Shown here: piece by piece, positions 38,422-47,477 of the stretch
Numbering within the stretch: position 1 is the first letter of the stretch
Layout: the number at the start of each line of letters is the position of its first letter
From: Chitinophaga niabensis
GTDB taxonomy: Bacteria > Bacteroidota > Bacteroidia > Chitinophagales > Chitinophagaceae
Assembly: GCF_900129465.1 (NCBI RefSeq)
Contig: NZ_FSRA01000001.1
Span: forward strand, 2,792,482-2,856,481
DNA: 64,000 nt
Direction: 5' to 3'
The notes under the pieces: model-generated
Seen by the model: only the letters and a program-made list of their open reading frames with translations
Databases searched by the model: none
Told to the model about the DNA's origin: nothing
Made by a program: the position numbers and the translations under genes

Positions 38422-38429
38422 TAAAATTA
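38422..38429 (-). promoter_or_regulatory. Possible -7 element of the atypical SDR gene
   Basis: On the minus strand the sequence reads TAATTTTA, seven of eight matches to TAnnTTTG, only 3 bp before the start codon at 38418. If used, the mRNA would be leaderless. Confidence 0.3.
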
Positions 38430-38460
38430 CAGGTTACGGATGGCCCCGGCCGGGTGTTAA

Positions 38461-38488
38461 TGTGACAATTCATGGGTTTATTGTGACA
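38461..38488. promoter_or_regulatory. Direct repeats TGTGACA at 21-bp spacing
   Basis: TGTGACA occurs at 38461-38467 and again at 38482-38488, 21 bp apart, in the divergent region between the atypical SDR gene and a small membrane protein gene. Relative to the SDR start the copies lie near -46 and -67, as expected for a dimeric activator. The repeats are short, so this could be chance. Confidence 0.35.
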
Positions 38489-38535
38489 TAGTTCGTATCT
38501 TCAGCATTCCTCCTTATATGCCATAACAGCAAACC

Positions 38536-38781
38536 ATGTATGTTATGATATTAATCGCCATTCTGGCTCCCTGGCTTTCCTTCCTTTTAAGAGGAAAATT
38601 ACTTTCTGCATTTGTTGCATTTACTGTAGAGCTGATAGCAGCGTTTTCGTTCATATTCTTTGGCCTGAGCTTTTTTGTGGCCTGGTTTATCCTGGCTGTA
38701 TGGGCTGTTACGTCTTATAACAATGCGAAGGCGGATAAGCGGAACAGGGCTTTGATCAGGGCTATGCGGTCAAAAGGCTAA
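38536..38781 (+). CDS. Small membrane protein, 81 residues
   Basis: Two hydrophobic helices (about 2-18, VMILIAILAPWLSFLL, and 24-60, FVAFTVELIAAFSFIFFGLSFF onward) are followed by a basic cytoplasmic tail (NNAKADKRNRALIRAMRSKG). The general form recalls YqaE/Pmp3-like small membrane proteins, but I cannot confirm the family. It overlaps the convergent minus-strand gene by 4 bp. Confidence 0.6.
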   Translation: MYVMILIAILAPWLSFLLRGKLLSAFVAFTVELIAAFSFIFFGLSFFVAWFILAVWAVTSYNNAKADKRNRALIRAMRSKG

Positions 38782-39131
38782 TGGAACTTATATCCTATTC
38801 CATAAGACCATAGCCACCTGCTTTGATTGCTGAGGTAATATCCGGGTACCAGGAAAACAAACCTGCGGTAATCCACCCGGAACCCCAGTCCGAGCTTAGG
38901 CTCCGGTTTGCCTTCGTGTATAAATAAAGAAGGCAGTGCACAAATGCCAACGCTCCACTGCTCTCCTACTTTCAGTTTGAGATGAGGGCCACCTACATTA
39001 ATAGCGGTGAGGCTGTTGCCAAAGGAAACACCGATCATTCCTTCCAGGGAAAAACGGAGCTTCTTGGCGGTGGAATCCTGTGCTTGTGCAGCAATACAGG
39101 TAAATAAAAACAACGTAGTGAGCATTCTCAT
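38778..39131 (-). CDS. Small exported beta-rich protein next to chrA
   Basis: A 117-residue protein with a signal peptide (MRMLTTLFLFTCIAAQAQ). It has alternating strands (LRFSLEGMIGVSFGNSL; LGLGFRVDYRRFVFLVPGYYL) ending in WLWSYGIGYKFH, a terminal aromatic signature of small outer-membrane barrels. Its ATG overlaps the chrA stop (ATGA at 39128-39131), so it is translationally coupled to the chromate transporter. Function unknown. Confidence 0.65.
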   Translation of the reverse strand: MRMLTTLFLFTCIAAQAQDSTAKKLRFSLEGMIGVSFGNSLTAINVGGPHLKLKVGEQWSVGICALPSLFIHEGKPEPKLGLGFRVDYRRFVFLVPGYYLSNQSRWLWSYGIGYKFH

Positions 39132-40219
39132 AAGATGAAGACTTTTAAAAGGATTCCCACCAGTGCTGCTAAAAGGATCAGTAGTGGTTCCGGCACCCTG
39201 CTGTATTTCCAGCAAACAAAGGCGGTTAACAATGCGATGGCAACCGTATACCCATCTACCAGGGAACGTTTACCCAATACAACCACGGCGCCGGTGATAG
39301 TGCCAATGGCAGCAGCCGTTACGCCATCAACGAAAGCTTTAATGCCGGGATGTTTTCCATATTTTTTAAAATAAGGCGCAGGTAATACCGTAAAGAGGTA
39401 ACAAGGGAAAAAAGTAGCGAATGCTGCCACAGCAGCACCCTGAAAACCTGCGGTGAGATAACCGATGAACCCGACTGTGATCACAACAGGTCCCGGTGTG
39501 ATCATAGCTACGGCTACTGCATCAACGAATTCCTGTTCGGTTAACCAGCCGTATTCTTTCACCACTCCCCCATAGAGAAAGGGAACAATGGCCAGGCCGC
39601 TGCCAAAAACAAAAGCGCCCGCCTTGGTGAAATAAAAGAAGATCTCCCATAAGGGGAAAGGAACCACGGCGCGCAATACCGGCGGTCTTTTGATGAGCCA
39701 CCAGAGTATTCCGGCAGACAGGAAAATAAGCACGGATTCACTTTCCTGCCATATCGTATAAACAGCTGCTACACCGTAGATGCCCCACAGGCCCTTTGAA
39801 ATGCTTTTCTTTGTGAGCTTAAAGGCGCTGTAAGCAATGATCCCTATCACGCTGGCACCAATACCATAAAAGACGGCCTGCATCCATGGGATACCATTGT
39901 AAGCTTCATAGACGGCACCCAATGCCAGCACCATGAAAAAAGAAGGTAATACAAAAGCGAGCCCGGTGAGTGTAGCACCTGTTACGCCGTAATGTATATA
40001 TCCCAGGTAAATGCCCAGCTGAGCCGCCAGGGGGCCTGGTGCAAGCTGTGCAAGGGCCAGCCCTTCTTTGTAATCTGCTTCTGTGATCCATCTTTTACGC
40101 TCTACAAGGTCCCGGTTCATATAACCTACCAGTGCTACGGGACCGCCAAATCCCCAGGTACCCAGTTTCAGGAAATACAGGCACAGCTGCTTCAGTGAAT
40201 ATGTTGGTGCAGGCATCAT
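39128..40219 (-). CDS. chrA: Chromate transporter ChrA
   Basis: A 363-residue inner-membrane protein of the CHR family with two homologous halves, each of about five to six helices. Conserved family motifs are visible: FLKLGTWGFGGPVALVGYM and ALAQLAPGPLAAQLGIYLGY in the first half, and FTKAGAFVFGSGLAIVPFL and AVAVAMITPGPVVITVGFIGY in the second. Long-chain members export chromate by proton antiport. It is followed by an overlapping small exported protein and preceded 43 bp upstream by a ChrB-AraC fusion regulator on the same strand, so it is probably induced by chromate or a related oxyanion. Confidence 0.94.
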   Translation of the reverse strand: MMPAPTYSLKQLCLYFLKLGTWGFGGPVALVGYMNRDLVERKRWITEADYKEGLALAQLAPGPLAAQLGIYLGYIHYGVTGATLTGLAFVLPSFFMVLALGAVYEAYNGIPWMQAVFYGIGASVIGIIAYSAFKLTKKSISKGLWGIYGVAAVYTIWQESESVLIFLSAGILWWLIKRPPVLRAVVPFPLWEIFFYFTKAGAFVFGSGLAIVPFLYGGVVKEYGWLTEQEFVDAVAVAMITPGPVVITVGFIGYLTAGFQGAAVAAFATFFPCYLFTVLPAPYFKKYGKHPGIKAFVDGVTAAAIGTITGAVVVLGKRSLVDGYTVAIALLTAFVCWKYSRVPEPLLILLAALVGILLKVFIL

Positions 40220-40262
40220 GCTGCAATACTATCAAGGATCCCCGCAGCAGAATAGAACGTTC

Positions 40263-41117
40263 TTAACGATTTGTATCCTTTTTACCTTTTTGTAGTTCTT
40301 TCCGGTATTCTGAGGGGTTTTTACCGGTATGTTTTTTAAAGATGCGGGTGAAATGGCTTTGATCTGAAAAGCCGGTGAGATAAGCTATTTCCGTAAGGGA
40401 GTAATGGGTTTGCAACAACTCAATGGCTTTGTCTATCCTTTTCTTACGGATATAATCCCCGAAAGAAAGGTTGTCAAAATACCTGGAAAATTCCCGGGAG
40501 AGATAAGCGGGATTTATATCCAGTTCTTTTGAAACATCTCCTAAACTTACATTCAGGTTGGTATCCAGCTGGTCCTGGATGATCTCTTTCAATTCTTTTG
40601 CCCAATCCGGGATCTTTTGCTTTGCTTTCTGCCGGATGAACTTATTGAAGATCTCCATCAGCAAATGCTCTGCCGGGCTTTGCGTATGTTTGTCTGTATA
40701 CAGATGGCTGGCCCAGCTGTAAAGTGCGTCGTAGATAAGCATTCCTTTTTCCAGCAGCTCCTCATCGTTCCTGAAATTATAGGCCAGGCCTGCCGATATG
40801 GCCCAAAGCCCTGCCGCCTGTGCAGAAAGATCATGACGGTCTGTATCCGCGCCCCTGATGATCGGCGCCATCTTCAGCAATGCAGGGTCTTTCAGTTGAT
40901 GTTTGGACAGGAAGTAATCAAAAGTACAAAGGTCTTTATGATGACTGTATTCCACATCAGGAATATCAAAAGGGGTGGCATTAAGTACTTTGGCCTGAGG
41001 CAGTACCTGTTCTGCAGGTACATAAATGATCTCCGCATCTTTATCAATAAACCGCCTGATCAGCCAGGGACAGGCAATACGGTCTATTTTGGGATGTTCA
41101 CGGGTGATCCATTTCAT
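40263..41117 (-). CDS. ChrB-domain / AraC-domain fusion regulator
   Basis: A 284-residue fusion. The N-terminal half (about 1-155) matches the chromate resistance ChrB C-terminal domain: KWITREHPKIDRIACPWLIR, then DIPDVEYSHHKDLCTFDYFL and IIRGADTDRHDLSAQAAGLW. The C-terminal half (about 170-280) is an AraC double HTH: LGDVSKELDINPAYLSREFS and LTEIAYLTGFSDQSHFTRIF. In Proteobacteria ChrB regulates chrA with the same domain but a different DNA-binding part. Here the sensor is joined to an AraC module and located directly upstream of chrA on the same strand. It should sense chromate or its reduction product and activate chrA. The domain order is clear; the ligand is inferred. Confidence 0.9.
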   Translation of the reverse strand: MKWITREHPKIDRIACPWLIRRFIDKDAEIIYVPAEQVLPQAKVLNATPFDIPDVEYSHHKDLCTFDYFLSKHQLKDPALLKMAPIIRGADTDRHDLSAQAAGLWAISAGLAYNFRNDEELLEKGMLIYDALYSWASHLYTDKHTQSPAEHLLMEIFNKFIRQKAKQKIPDWAKELKEIIQDQLDTNLNVSLGDVSKELDINPAYLSREFSRYFDNLSFGDYIRKKRIDKAIELLQTHYSLTEIAYLTGFSDQSHFTRIFKKHTGKNPSEYRKELQKGKKDTNR

Positions 41118-41130
41118 ACTGCAATATTAA

Positions 41131-41165
41131 TAAAAAAAAGACCGGCAGGCATAAAGCCCGCCGGT
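41131..41165 (-). terminator. Terminator of the RND efflux operon
   Basis: Stem ACCGGCAGGC / GCCCGCCGGT (41141-41150 with 41156-41165, one mismatch), followed on the minus strand by eight Ts (the A-run 41132-41139). It lies between the outer-membrane-factor gene and the ChrB-AraC gene. Confidence 0.85.
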
Positions 41166-41293
41166 ACAACCTGATGTTCATGAAGAATAGAAAACCGCTG
41201 ACAGATGACAGCTGTCCCTTGCATTGCTTCCGTTTAACCTGTCTGTTGTTCCGAAAAAAAACAACTATCACCTGTCACCGGCTTTCTGTTCTT

Positions 41294-42703
41294 TTATTGA
41301 TATCCTCCCCCTAATGAACGGTAAAGGTCAACCATTGCCGTAAGGCGCTGGCGGCGGATATCTACCTGTGTTAATTCTGCCTGCAGGCTGTTGCCCTGTG
41401 CGGAGATAACTTCCAGGTAATTGGCCAATCCGCTGCGGAACAGTAAACGGGCGTTGTTCACGGCCTGTTGTGTGGTTTGCAGGCGGGTTGCGGCTATGTC
41501 CTGTTGTGTGTGTAGTTTATCTAACTGTACGAGTGCATTGGATACTTCGCGCACGGCATTGGTCACTGACTGGCGGAAAAGGATCACTGCCTGGTCACGA
41601 TCTACTTTCGCTACTTCCAGTTGCGTTTTTAAACGGCGTTGCTGGAAGATGGGTTGTGCAATGTTTCCGGCTACGGTACCAAATAATGAATTGGGCATGG
41701 CGAACCATTTTCCGATCTCGTAGGCATTCAAACCACCGTTAGCGGTTAAACTTAAAGCAGGATACATGCTTCCCTGCGCAACACCCACCTGGGCGTTGGC
41801 AGCTTTCAACCCTAATTCAGAGGCTTTCACATCCGGGCGGTTGCTGATCACTTTTGCCGGAACACCTGTTTCCAGGTTATCCCATACCGGGTACGCTTCC
41901 AGTGAACCATTGCGGGCAACAGGGCCCGGCATCTGACCGGTGAGGATGCGGATGGCATTCTCCTGGATCGTAGAAGCCTGTTCCAGTTGCGGGATCAGCA
42001 ATTCTGCGGCCTGCTTCTGCGCTACCGCTTGCTGTACGGCCAGTTCTGTTACTTCGCCGGCTGTTTTCTGCATACGGATCATTTGCACGATGGTATCGCT
42101 CAGCGCCACATTGCTGCGGGCAATGGAAAGCTGCGCATCCAGCATCAGCAGGTTGAAGTAACTGTTGGCTACATTGGCGATGATGCCTGTTTGCACAGCT
42201 TTTGCGGCTTCGAATGTTTGCAGGTAAGAAGCTAATGCTGCTTCTTTCTGGCGGCGGATCTTACCCCATACATCTATTTCCCATGAAAGGCCCACCCCAA
42301 GATTGAAGTCTTCAATGTGGCTTGTTCCCAGTAAGTTATTCAGGTTGGCCCCGTTGAGACTGTTCTTGGAAGGGATCGAAGTGTTTGCAGTGGCGTTAGC
42401 TGTAATGGAGGGTAAAAATGCTGCCTTTGCCTGTTTCACATAAGCAGAAGCGGCTTCTATCCTCTTCAGTGCTATTTGCAGATCGAAGTTATTGGCGAGT
42501 GCATCACCGATCAGTTGCTGTAATGCAGGATCGGGGAAGAATTGCCTCCAGGCTGCGTTGGCCACGCTGCTATCTGTAGCAGGTACGTTGTTGAATTGCG
42601 CGGGGAGCGCAACCTCCGGCCGCTGAAAGTCCTTTCCGACCTTACAAGCGGCCAATGAGGCAGCACCAAGTATAGCTATGAGATATTGATTTAAACGCGT
42701 CAT
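41294..42703 (-). CDS. Outer membrane efflux factor (TolC/NodT family lipoprotein)
   Basis: A 469-residue outer-membrane channel with a lipoprotein signal (LIAILGAASLAACKVG, Cys20). It has the RPEVALPAQF N-terminal motif of the OprM/NodT group and two outer-membrane-efflux repeats: FLPSITANATANTSIPSK, GVGLSWEIDVWGKIRRQKEA and ISNRPDVKASELGLKAANAQVG, GSMYPALSLTANGGL. It forms the exit duct of the tripartite pump encoded by the two preceding genes. Third gene of the operon. Confidence 0.94.
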   Translation of the reverse strand: MTRLNQYLIAILGAASLAACKVGKDFQRPEVALPAQFNNVPATDSSVANAAWRQFFPDPALQQLIGDALANNFDLQIALKRIEAASAYVKQAKAAFLPSITANATANTSIPSKNSLNGANLNNLLGTSHIEDFNLGVGLSWEIDVWGKIRRQKEAALASYLQTFEAAKAVQTGIIANVANSYFNLLMLDAQLSIARSNVALSDTIVQMIRMQKTAGEVTELAVQQAVAQKQAAELLIPQLEQASTIQENAIRILTGQMPGPVARNGSLEAYPVWDNLETGVPAKVISNRPDVKASELGLKAANAQVGVAQGSMYPALSLTANGGLNAYEIGKWFAMPNSLFGTVAGNIAQPIFQQRRLKTQLEVAKVDRDQAVILFRQSVTNAVREVSNALVQLDKLHTQQDIAATRLQTTQQAVNNARLLFRSGLANYLEVISAQGNSLQAELTQVDIRRQRLTAMVDLYRSLGGGYQ

Positions 42704-42729
42704 TGTTTGCTATATTAATCTGATGAATA

Positions 42730-45700
42730 CTAAGCTTCCTGTTCTACGGCCAGGGGTTGCGGTTTGCCGCTGATCTTCTCCTGAACAAACTGGAAGATCA
42801 CGAACAATACCGGGATCACGAATACACCCAGCACAACACCCGTGAGCATTCCTCCAGCCGCACCTGTACTGATAGACCTGTTACCAAGGGCTGAGGAGCC
42901 TGTAGCCCGCATCAGTGGTATCAGACCTGCAATAAAGGCGAAGGAGGTCATCAGGATCGGGCGTAAACGCAGCCTGGACGCTTCCAGTGCTGCTGCCAGC
43001 AATCCCATTCCGGCCCTTCTCCGCTGCACGGCGTATTCTACGATCAGGATCGCATTCTTCGCCAGCAGACCGATGAGCATGATCAAACCTACCTGTACGT
43101 AAATATTATTGTCGATGCCAAACATGTTGATGAAAGAGAACACACCGAAGATGCCCAACGGTACGCTCAGGATCACTGAGAATGGCAGGATGTAACTTTC
43201 ATATTGTGCAGCCAGCAGGAAGTATACGAACACAAGGCACAACAGGAAAATGATACCTGCCTGTCCGCCTGCGGCGATCTCTTCTTTGGTCATACCCACC
43301 CACTCGTAAGAATATCCACGGGGTAAATAGTTAGCTGCTACTTCCTCTACCGCCTTGATGGCATCACCGGTACTGTAACCTGGTTTTGCCTGGCCGTTGA
43401 TGGTTACGGCGTTGAAGAGGTTGTTGCGGCTCACTGTTTCAGGGCCGTACACTCTTTCCAGTTTAACAAGGCCGTTGATCGGCACCATTTCACCTGCGTT
43501 GTTCTTCACAAACACACCATTCAGGGAAGCAGGTTCTGCACGGTCTGCAGCATCTGCCTGTACGATCACACGGTAGTATTTACCGAAGCGGTTGAAATCT
43601 GAAGTATAAGAGCTACCGTAGTACACCTGCATGGTATTGAGGATCTCACTTACGGGAACGCCTAGTTGTTTACTCTTACGTTCATCCACTACTATTTCAT
43701 ACTGCGGGTTACCGGTGTTAAAAGTAGTGAAGGCGAAAGCGATCTCCGGGCGTTTCATCAGCTCGCCGATGAAGCCATAGGCAGTGCCGCCTAATTTATC
43801 CAGGCTGCCGCCGGTACGGTCCTGCAGGATCACTTCAAAACCATCCATGTTACTGAAACCCGGTACGGTTGGCATGTTGAAGAGGAAGATCCCGGCTTCA
43901 GGGATGCCGGCTACTTTCTGCTGCATCAGGCCCATTACATCCTTCAGGTCTTTTACCGCCCCTCTGTCCTTATGCGGTTTCATTTTCACGAAACCTACTG
44001 CGGAAGAAGAACTGCTGGAGTTGGTGAGGAAGTTGAAACCTGCCACGCTCAGGTAAGTGTGCGTAGCTTCGAGTGACTTCATTTCTTTCTCCAGTTTCTC
44101 GATCACTTTCCTGGTACGTTCCAGGGAAGAACCCGGAGGCATGTTCACTGCGTATACAATGAAGCCCTGGTCTTCCGTGGGAATGAAACCGGAAGGTGTT
44201 TTACGCACCATCAGTACGGTTACCACACCTATGATCACCAATCCTAAAACAGTGATCCATTTGTGACGTACGAGGAAGCGGAGGCTGTGTACATATTTAT
44301 TGGTAAGGCTGTCGAAGCCTGTATTGAAAGCAGTAAAGAAACGTTTACCAAAACCTTTGGCTACCACGTGGTCGCCGGGGCCGGTATGGTTATTCTTCAG
44401 TAATAATGCGCACAAAGCAGGGCTGAGCGTGAGGGCGTTCAATGCAGAGATCAGGATGGCGATAGCCAGCGTGAAGGCGAACTGCCTGTAGAACACACCC
44501 GCAGGCCCCTGCATGAAACCTACCGGGATGAACACCGCGGCCATTACAATGGTAATGGAAACGATGGCACCGGAGATCTCTTTCATGGAACTAACGGTGG
44601 CCTCCTTGGGCGACATATGTATCGCAGCCATCTTGGTATGGACGGCCTCCACCACCACAATGGCATCATCCACCACAATACCAATGGCCAGTACCAGTGC
44701 GAACAGGGTGAGCAGGTTGATACTAAAGCCAAATAACTGCATGAAGAAGAAGGTACCTATGATCGCTACCGGCACTGCGATGGCCGGGATCAGTGTGGAG
44801 CGGAAATCCTGCAGGAAGATGAACACCACGATGAACACGAGGATGAATGCCTCTATCAGGGTAGTCTTTACCTGGCTGATAGATTCATCCAGGTATTCCT
44901 TGGTGCTGTAGATAACAGATTGCGTAACACCGGTAGGGAAAGCCGCTTCTGCCTTCTTCATCAGTGCCAGGATGGACTCCTGGATCTCGTTTGCATTGGA
45001 ACCGGCTGTTTGGAACACAGCGATACCAATACCTGCTTTGCTGTCCACTTTTGTATCTGCAGCATAACTGAAGGAACCAAATTCAACACGGGCCACGTCT
45101 TTCAGGCGTAATACAGAACCATCCGCATTTGCTTTGAGGATGATGTCTTCATATTGTTCGCCTTTATTGAGCTTCCCTTTGTATTTGATCACATATTCAA
45201 ATGCTTCTTCCTTGCTTTCACCACCGAAACGGCCGGGTGCTGCTTCCACGTTCTGCTCACGGATAGCGGCCAACACTTCCTGAGTGCTCAGGCCATATGC
45301 TGTGAGGCGTTCAGGTTTGAGCCAGATACGCATGGAATAATCCTTTGCACCGAACACCATGGCCTGACCAACGCCGGGTACCCGTTGAATTTCGGGGATG
45401 ATATTGATCTTGGCATAGTTCTGCAGGAATGTTTCGTCGTATGCTTTGTTCTCACCGGTGAGGTTCACCACCATGATCATACTGTTCTGTTGTTTCTGCG
45501 TGGTGATACCGGCAGCAATAACTTCAACAGGCAGCAGTGCGGTAGCTTTTGCTACGCGGTTCTGTACGTTCACAGCTGCCAGATCGGGGTCTGTACCAAG
45601 TTTAAAATAAACGGTGAGTGTCATGGAACCGTCGTTGTTGGAGTTGGAGCTCATGTAGGTCATGTTCTCCACACCGTTTACGGCTTCTTCTATGGGAGTA

Positions 45701-45885
45701 GCAACAGAACGTGCCACCACCTCAGCGTTGGCACCAGGGTACGAAGCCGTCACCTGAACGCTGGGAGGTGCAATGTCCGGGAACTGCGTCACTGGCAATG
45801 ATACCAGCGAGAGCAAGCCCAGCAGCACCAGTATGATGGATACAACCGTTGCTAATACGGGTCTTTCTATAAATCTTCTTAACAT
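42730..45885 (-). CDS. RND efflux pump, HAE1 family (AcrB/MexB type)
   Basis: A 1051-residue inner-membrane proton-driven drug exporter. It starts with MLRRFIERPVLATVVSIILV (first helix) and has the long periplasmic porter loops and 12 membrane helices. The proton relay residues are visible: paired Asp in GIVVDDAIVVVEAVHT (helix 4) and Lys in GLLAKNAILIVEYAVQRRRA (helix 10). The usual phrases QVTASYPGANAEVV and TMTVYF-like strands support the HAE1 group. It works with the adaptor upstream and the outer-membrane factor downstream. Likely substrates are hydrophobic drugs, dyes or detergents. Confidence 0.96.
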   Translation of the reverse strand: MLRRFIERPVLATVVSIILVLLGLLSLVSLPVTQFPDIAPPSVQVTASYPGANAEVVARSVATPIEEAVNGVENMTYMSSNSNNDGSMTLTVYFKLGTDPDLAAVNVQNRVAKATALLPVEVIAAGITTQKQQNSMIMVVNLTGENKAYDETFLQNYAKINIIPEIQRVPGVGQAMVFGAKDYSMRIWLKPERLTAYGLSTQEVLAAIREQNVEAAPGRFGGESKEEAFEYVIKYKGKLNKGEQYEDIILKANADGSVLRLKDVARVEFGSFSYAADTKVDSKAGIGIAVFQTAGSNANEIQESILALMKKAEAAFPTGVTQSVIYSTKEYLDESISQVKTTLIEAFILVFIVVFIFLQDFRSTLIPAIAVPVAIIGTFFFMQLFGFSINLLTLFALVLAIGIVVDDAIVVVEAVHTKMAAIHMSPKEATVSSMKEISGAIVSITIVMAAVFIPVGFMQGPAGVFYRQFAFTLAIAILISALNALTLSPALCALLLKNNHTGPGDHVVAKGFGKRFFTAFNTGFDSLTNKYVHSLRFLVRHKWITVLGLVIIGVVTVLMVRKTPSGFIPTEDQGFIVYAVNMPPGSSLERTRKVIEKLEKEMKSLEATHTYLSVAGFNFLTNSSSSSSAVGFVKMKPHKDRGAVKDLKDVMGLMQQKVAGIPEAGIFLFNMPTVPGFSNMDGFEVILQDRTGGSLDKLGGTAYGFIGELMKRPEIAFAFTTFNTGNPQYEIVVDERKSKQLGVPVSEILNTMQVYYGSSYTSDFNRFGKYYRVIVQADAADRAEPASLNGVFVKNNAGEMVPINGLVKLERVYGPETVSRNNLFNAVTINGQAKPGYSTGDAIKAVEEVAANYLPRGYSYEWVGMTKEEIAAGGQAGIIFLLCLVFVYFLLAAQYESYILPFSVILSVPLGIFGVFSFINMFGIDNNIYVQVGLIMLIGLLAKNAILIVEYAVQRRRAGMGLLAAALEASRLRLRPILMTSFAFIAGLIPLMRATGSSALGNRSISTGAAGGMLTGVVLGVFVIPVLFVIFQFVQEKISGKPQPLAVEQEA

Positions 45886-45962
45886 GAATCAGGTTTTGAA
45901 AAGTAAACGAATCCTCTTCCCGCCTATAAAACATAAGCAGGTTTCCGTTCTTAATGATTTGA

Positions 45963-47144
45963 TCAGAGTGGTTTCGCTTTCAGTAAACTATCGATCGTAA
46001 TAGGTTGCGGTGCTATTACGGCGCCATCACGGAGGCGGTCCAGGCCGGTGTATACAATACGTTCGCCTGCTTTCACTCCTTCTTCCACAAACAGGTATCC
46101 ACCACTTTTACCGGAGATAGTGATCAGTTTGCTGACTACTTTATTACTGTCGCCTACTGCAAACACAAACACTTTATCCTGCAATTCGAAAGTAGCTTCG
46201 GCAGGTACTACCAGGGCATTGCTATGCTGCCTGGGGATGCGTACTTTACCGGTTGAGCCGGAACGAAGTACACCTCCTGCATTCGGGAAGGTAGCGCGGA
46301 AGCTGATAGCACCCATGGTTTTATCAAACTGTCCTTCTACGGTTTCTATCTTACCTTTCGATTCGTAAATACTGTTGTCTGCCAATACCAGTTCCACCTG
46401 CGGAAGTTGTTTGATCTTTTCCTGGATGGTGGCGCCGGGTACCTCCTCTTTAAATTGCAGGAAGTCTATTTCACTCATGGAGAAATAAGCGTACAGGTCT
46501 TTAACATCGCTTAACACGGTTAAAGGCTGCAACTCTCCTCTTCCTACGAGGCTACCTGCTTTAAAGGGTATACGGCCTACATAACCGCTCACGGGTGCAG
46601 TGATCACGGTAAAGCCAACATTGATATTAGCATTACCTACCTGGGCTTGTGCCTGTGCTACTGCAGCTTTAGCTCCTGCTAAGGTAGCCTGTGCTGTTTT
46701 CAGCTGCACATCACTCACTACGTTGTTCTGTACAAGGGGTGTGAGCTTTTCAACTTCCAGCGCTGCTTTTTCCTGGTTAGCCTTGGCGGCTTGCAGGGCT
46801 GCGCTGTTATTGCTCAACTGTTCCTGGTAAGGACGGTCGTTGATCTTAAATAAAGGCTGGCCTTGTTTTACATAAGCGCCTTCATCTACGTAGATCTTTT
46901 CCAGGTAACCATCTACCTGCGCCCGGATCTCTACATTCACCTTGCCTTCCAGCGCGGCGGTGTATTCACGGAAAGTAGTGGCTGGCATGGATTGCAGGGT
47001 AATTACAGGCAATGGCTGCGCCTGCGGAGGCGTTTCTGCATTACCGGTAGAAGAGCTGCATCCATATAATAGAATAGCAAAGGCGATACTTGCTAATGCG
47101 CCTGCTATCAGCTTTCTGTTGAAAGAAAATAATAACGATTTCAT
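45963..47144 (-). CDS. RND efflux periplasmic adaptor subunit
   Basis: A 393-residue membrane-fusion lipoprotein (signal ending IAFAILLYGCSSS, lipobox LYGC). Order: lipoyl half (about 65-95; VEIRAQVDGYLEKIYVDEGA), alpha-helical hairpin (about 100-160; QPLFKINDRPYQEQLS, then AAKANQEKAALEVEKL), second lipoyl half and beta-barrel (VITAPVSGYVGRIPFKAGSLV), and membrane-proximal domain. A start at 47186 adds 14 residues ahead of a weak signal, so ATG at 47144 is used. First gene of the efflux operon; an AraC regulator lies upstream on the same strand. Confidence 0.95.
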   Translation of the reverse strand: MKSLLFSFNRKLIAGALASIAFAILLYGCSSSTGNAETPPQAQPLPVITLQSMPATTFREYTAALEGKVNVEIRAQVDGYLEKIYVDEGAYVKQGQPLFKINDRPYQEQLSNNSAALQAAKANQEKAALEVEKLTPLVQNNVVSDVQLKTAQATLAGAKAAVAQAQAQVGNANINVGFTVITAPVSGYVGRIPFKAGSLVGRGELQPLTVLSDVKDLYAYFSMSEIDFLQFKEEVPGATIQEKIKQLPQVELVLADNSIYESKGKIETVEGQFDKTMGAISFRATFPNAGGVLRSGSTGKVRIPRQHSNALVVPAEATFELQDKVFVFAVGDSNKVVSKLITISGKSGGYLFVEEGVKAGERIVYTGLDRLRDGAVIAPQPITIDSLLKAKPL

Positions 47145-47477
47145 ACTACGGTTTTTATAGATCATAAACACAGATTGCGCAACCATGTTCCCCTGCGCTG
47201 GGAATTAGTTAATTGAATTATACAGGGCATGACAGTCCCTCCGTAATCAGAACATGGAGTAGAAAAAAAGGAAGACTACACTAAATACTGCCTGGGCTTG
47301 CAGTATATCCATAATCGTTCGAGGTGTACTTTTTGTTACTGCTGTCGTAAAAAAAAGTCCTCTTCCGACTATAGTTAGGTTACATGATTTTCATGATTCG
47401 TTCAAACTTGATGCGTTGCAATTGACAATGCAAATTTAGAATAATAGGCGACACTTTACATGTTGCATATCGCGGGA
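47145..47477 (-). other. Upstream region of the efflux operon
   Basis: A 333-bp stretch without a gene between the AraC regulator and the efflux operon. It holds a minus-strand -7 element (47431-47438), a 7-bp direct repeat CATGATT (47383-47389 and 47392-47398) and the 8-bp palindrome ACTATAGT. The predicted leader of about 280 nt is long for this genome; no riboswitch or peptide-coding leader was recognised in it. Confidence 0.45.
47431..47438 (-). promoter_or_regulatory. -7 promoter element of the RND operon
   Basis: Minus-strand TAAATTTG, an exact TAnnTTTG match followed by C, 40 bp downstream of the AraC gene end. No TTG at the -33 position, as expected for a promoter that needs an activator. 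Confidence 0.5.

Noticed and set aside
45154..45801. 215-codon plus-strand frame opposite the RND pump
   Set aside because: Antisense to a strongly conserved gene and rich in Cys, His and Phe as expected for a shadow frame.
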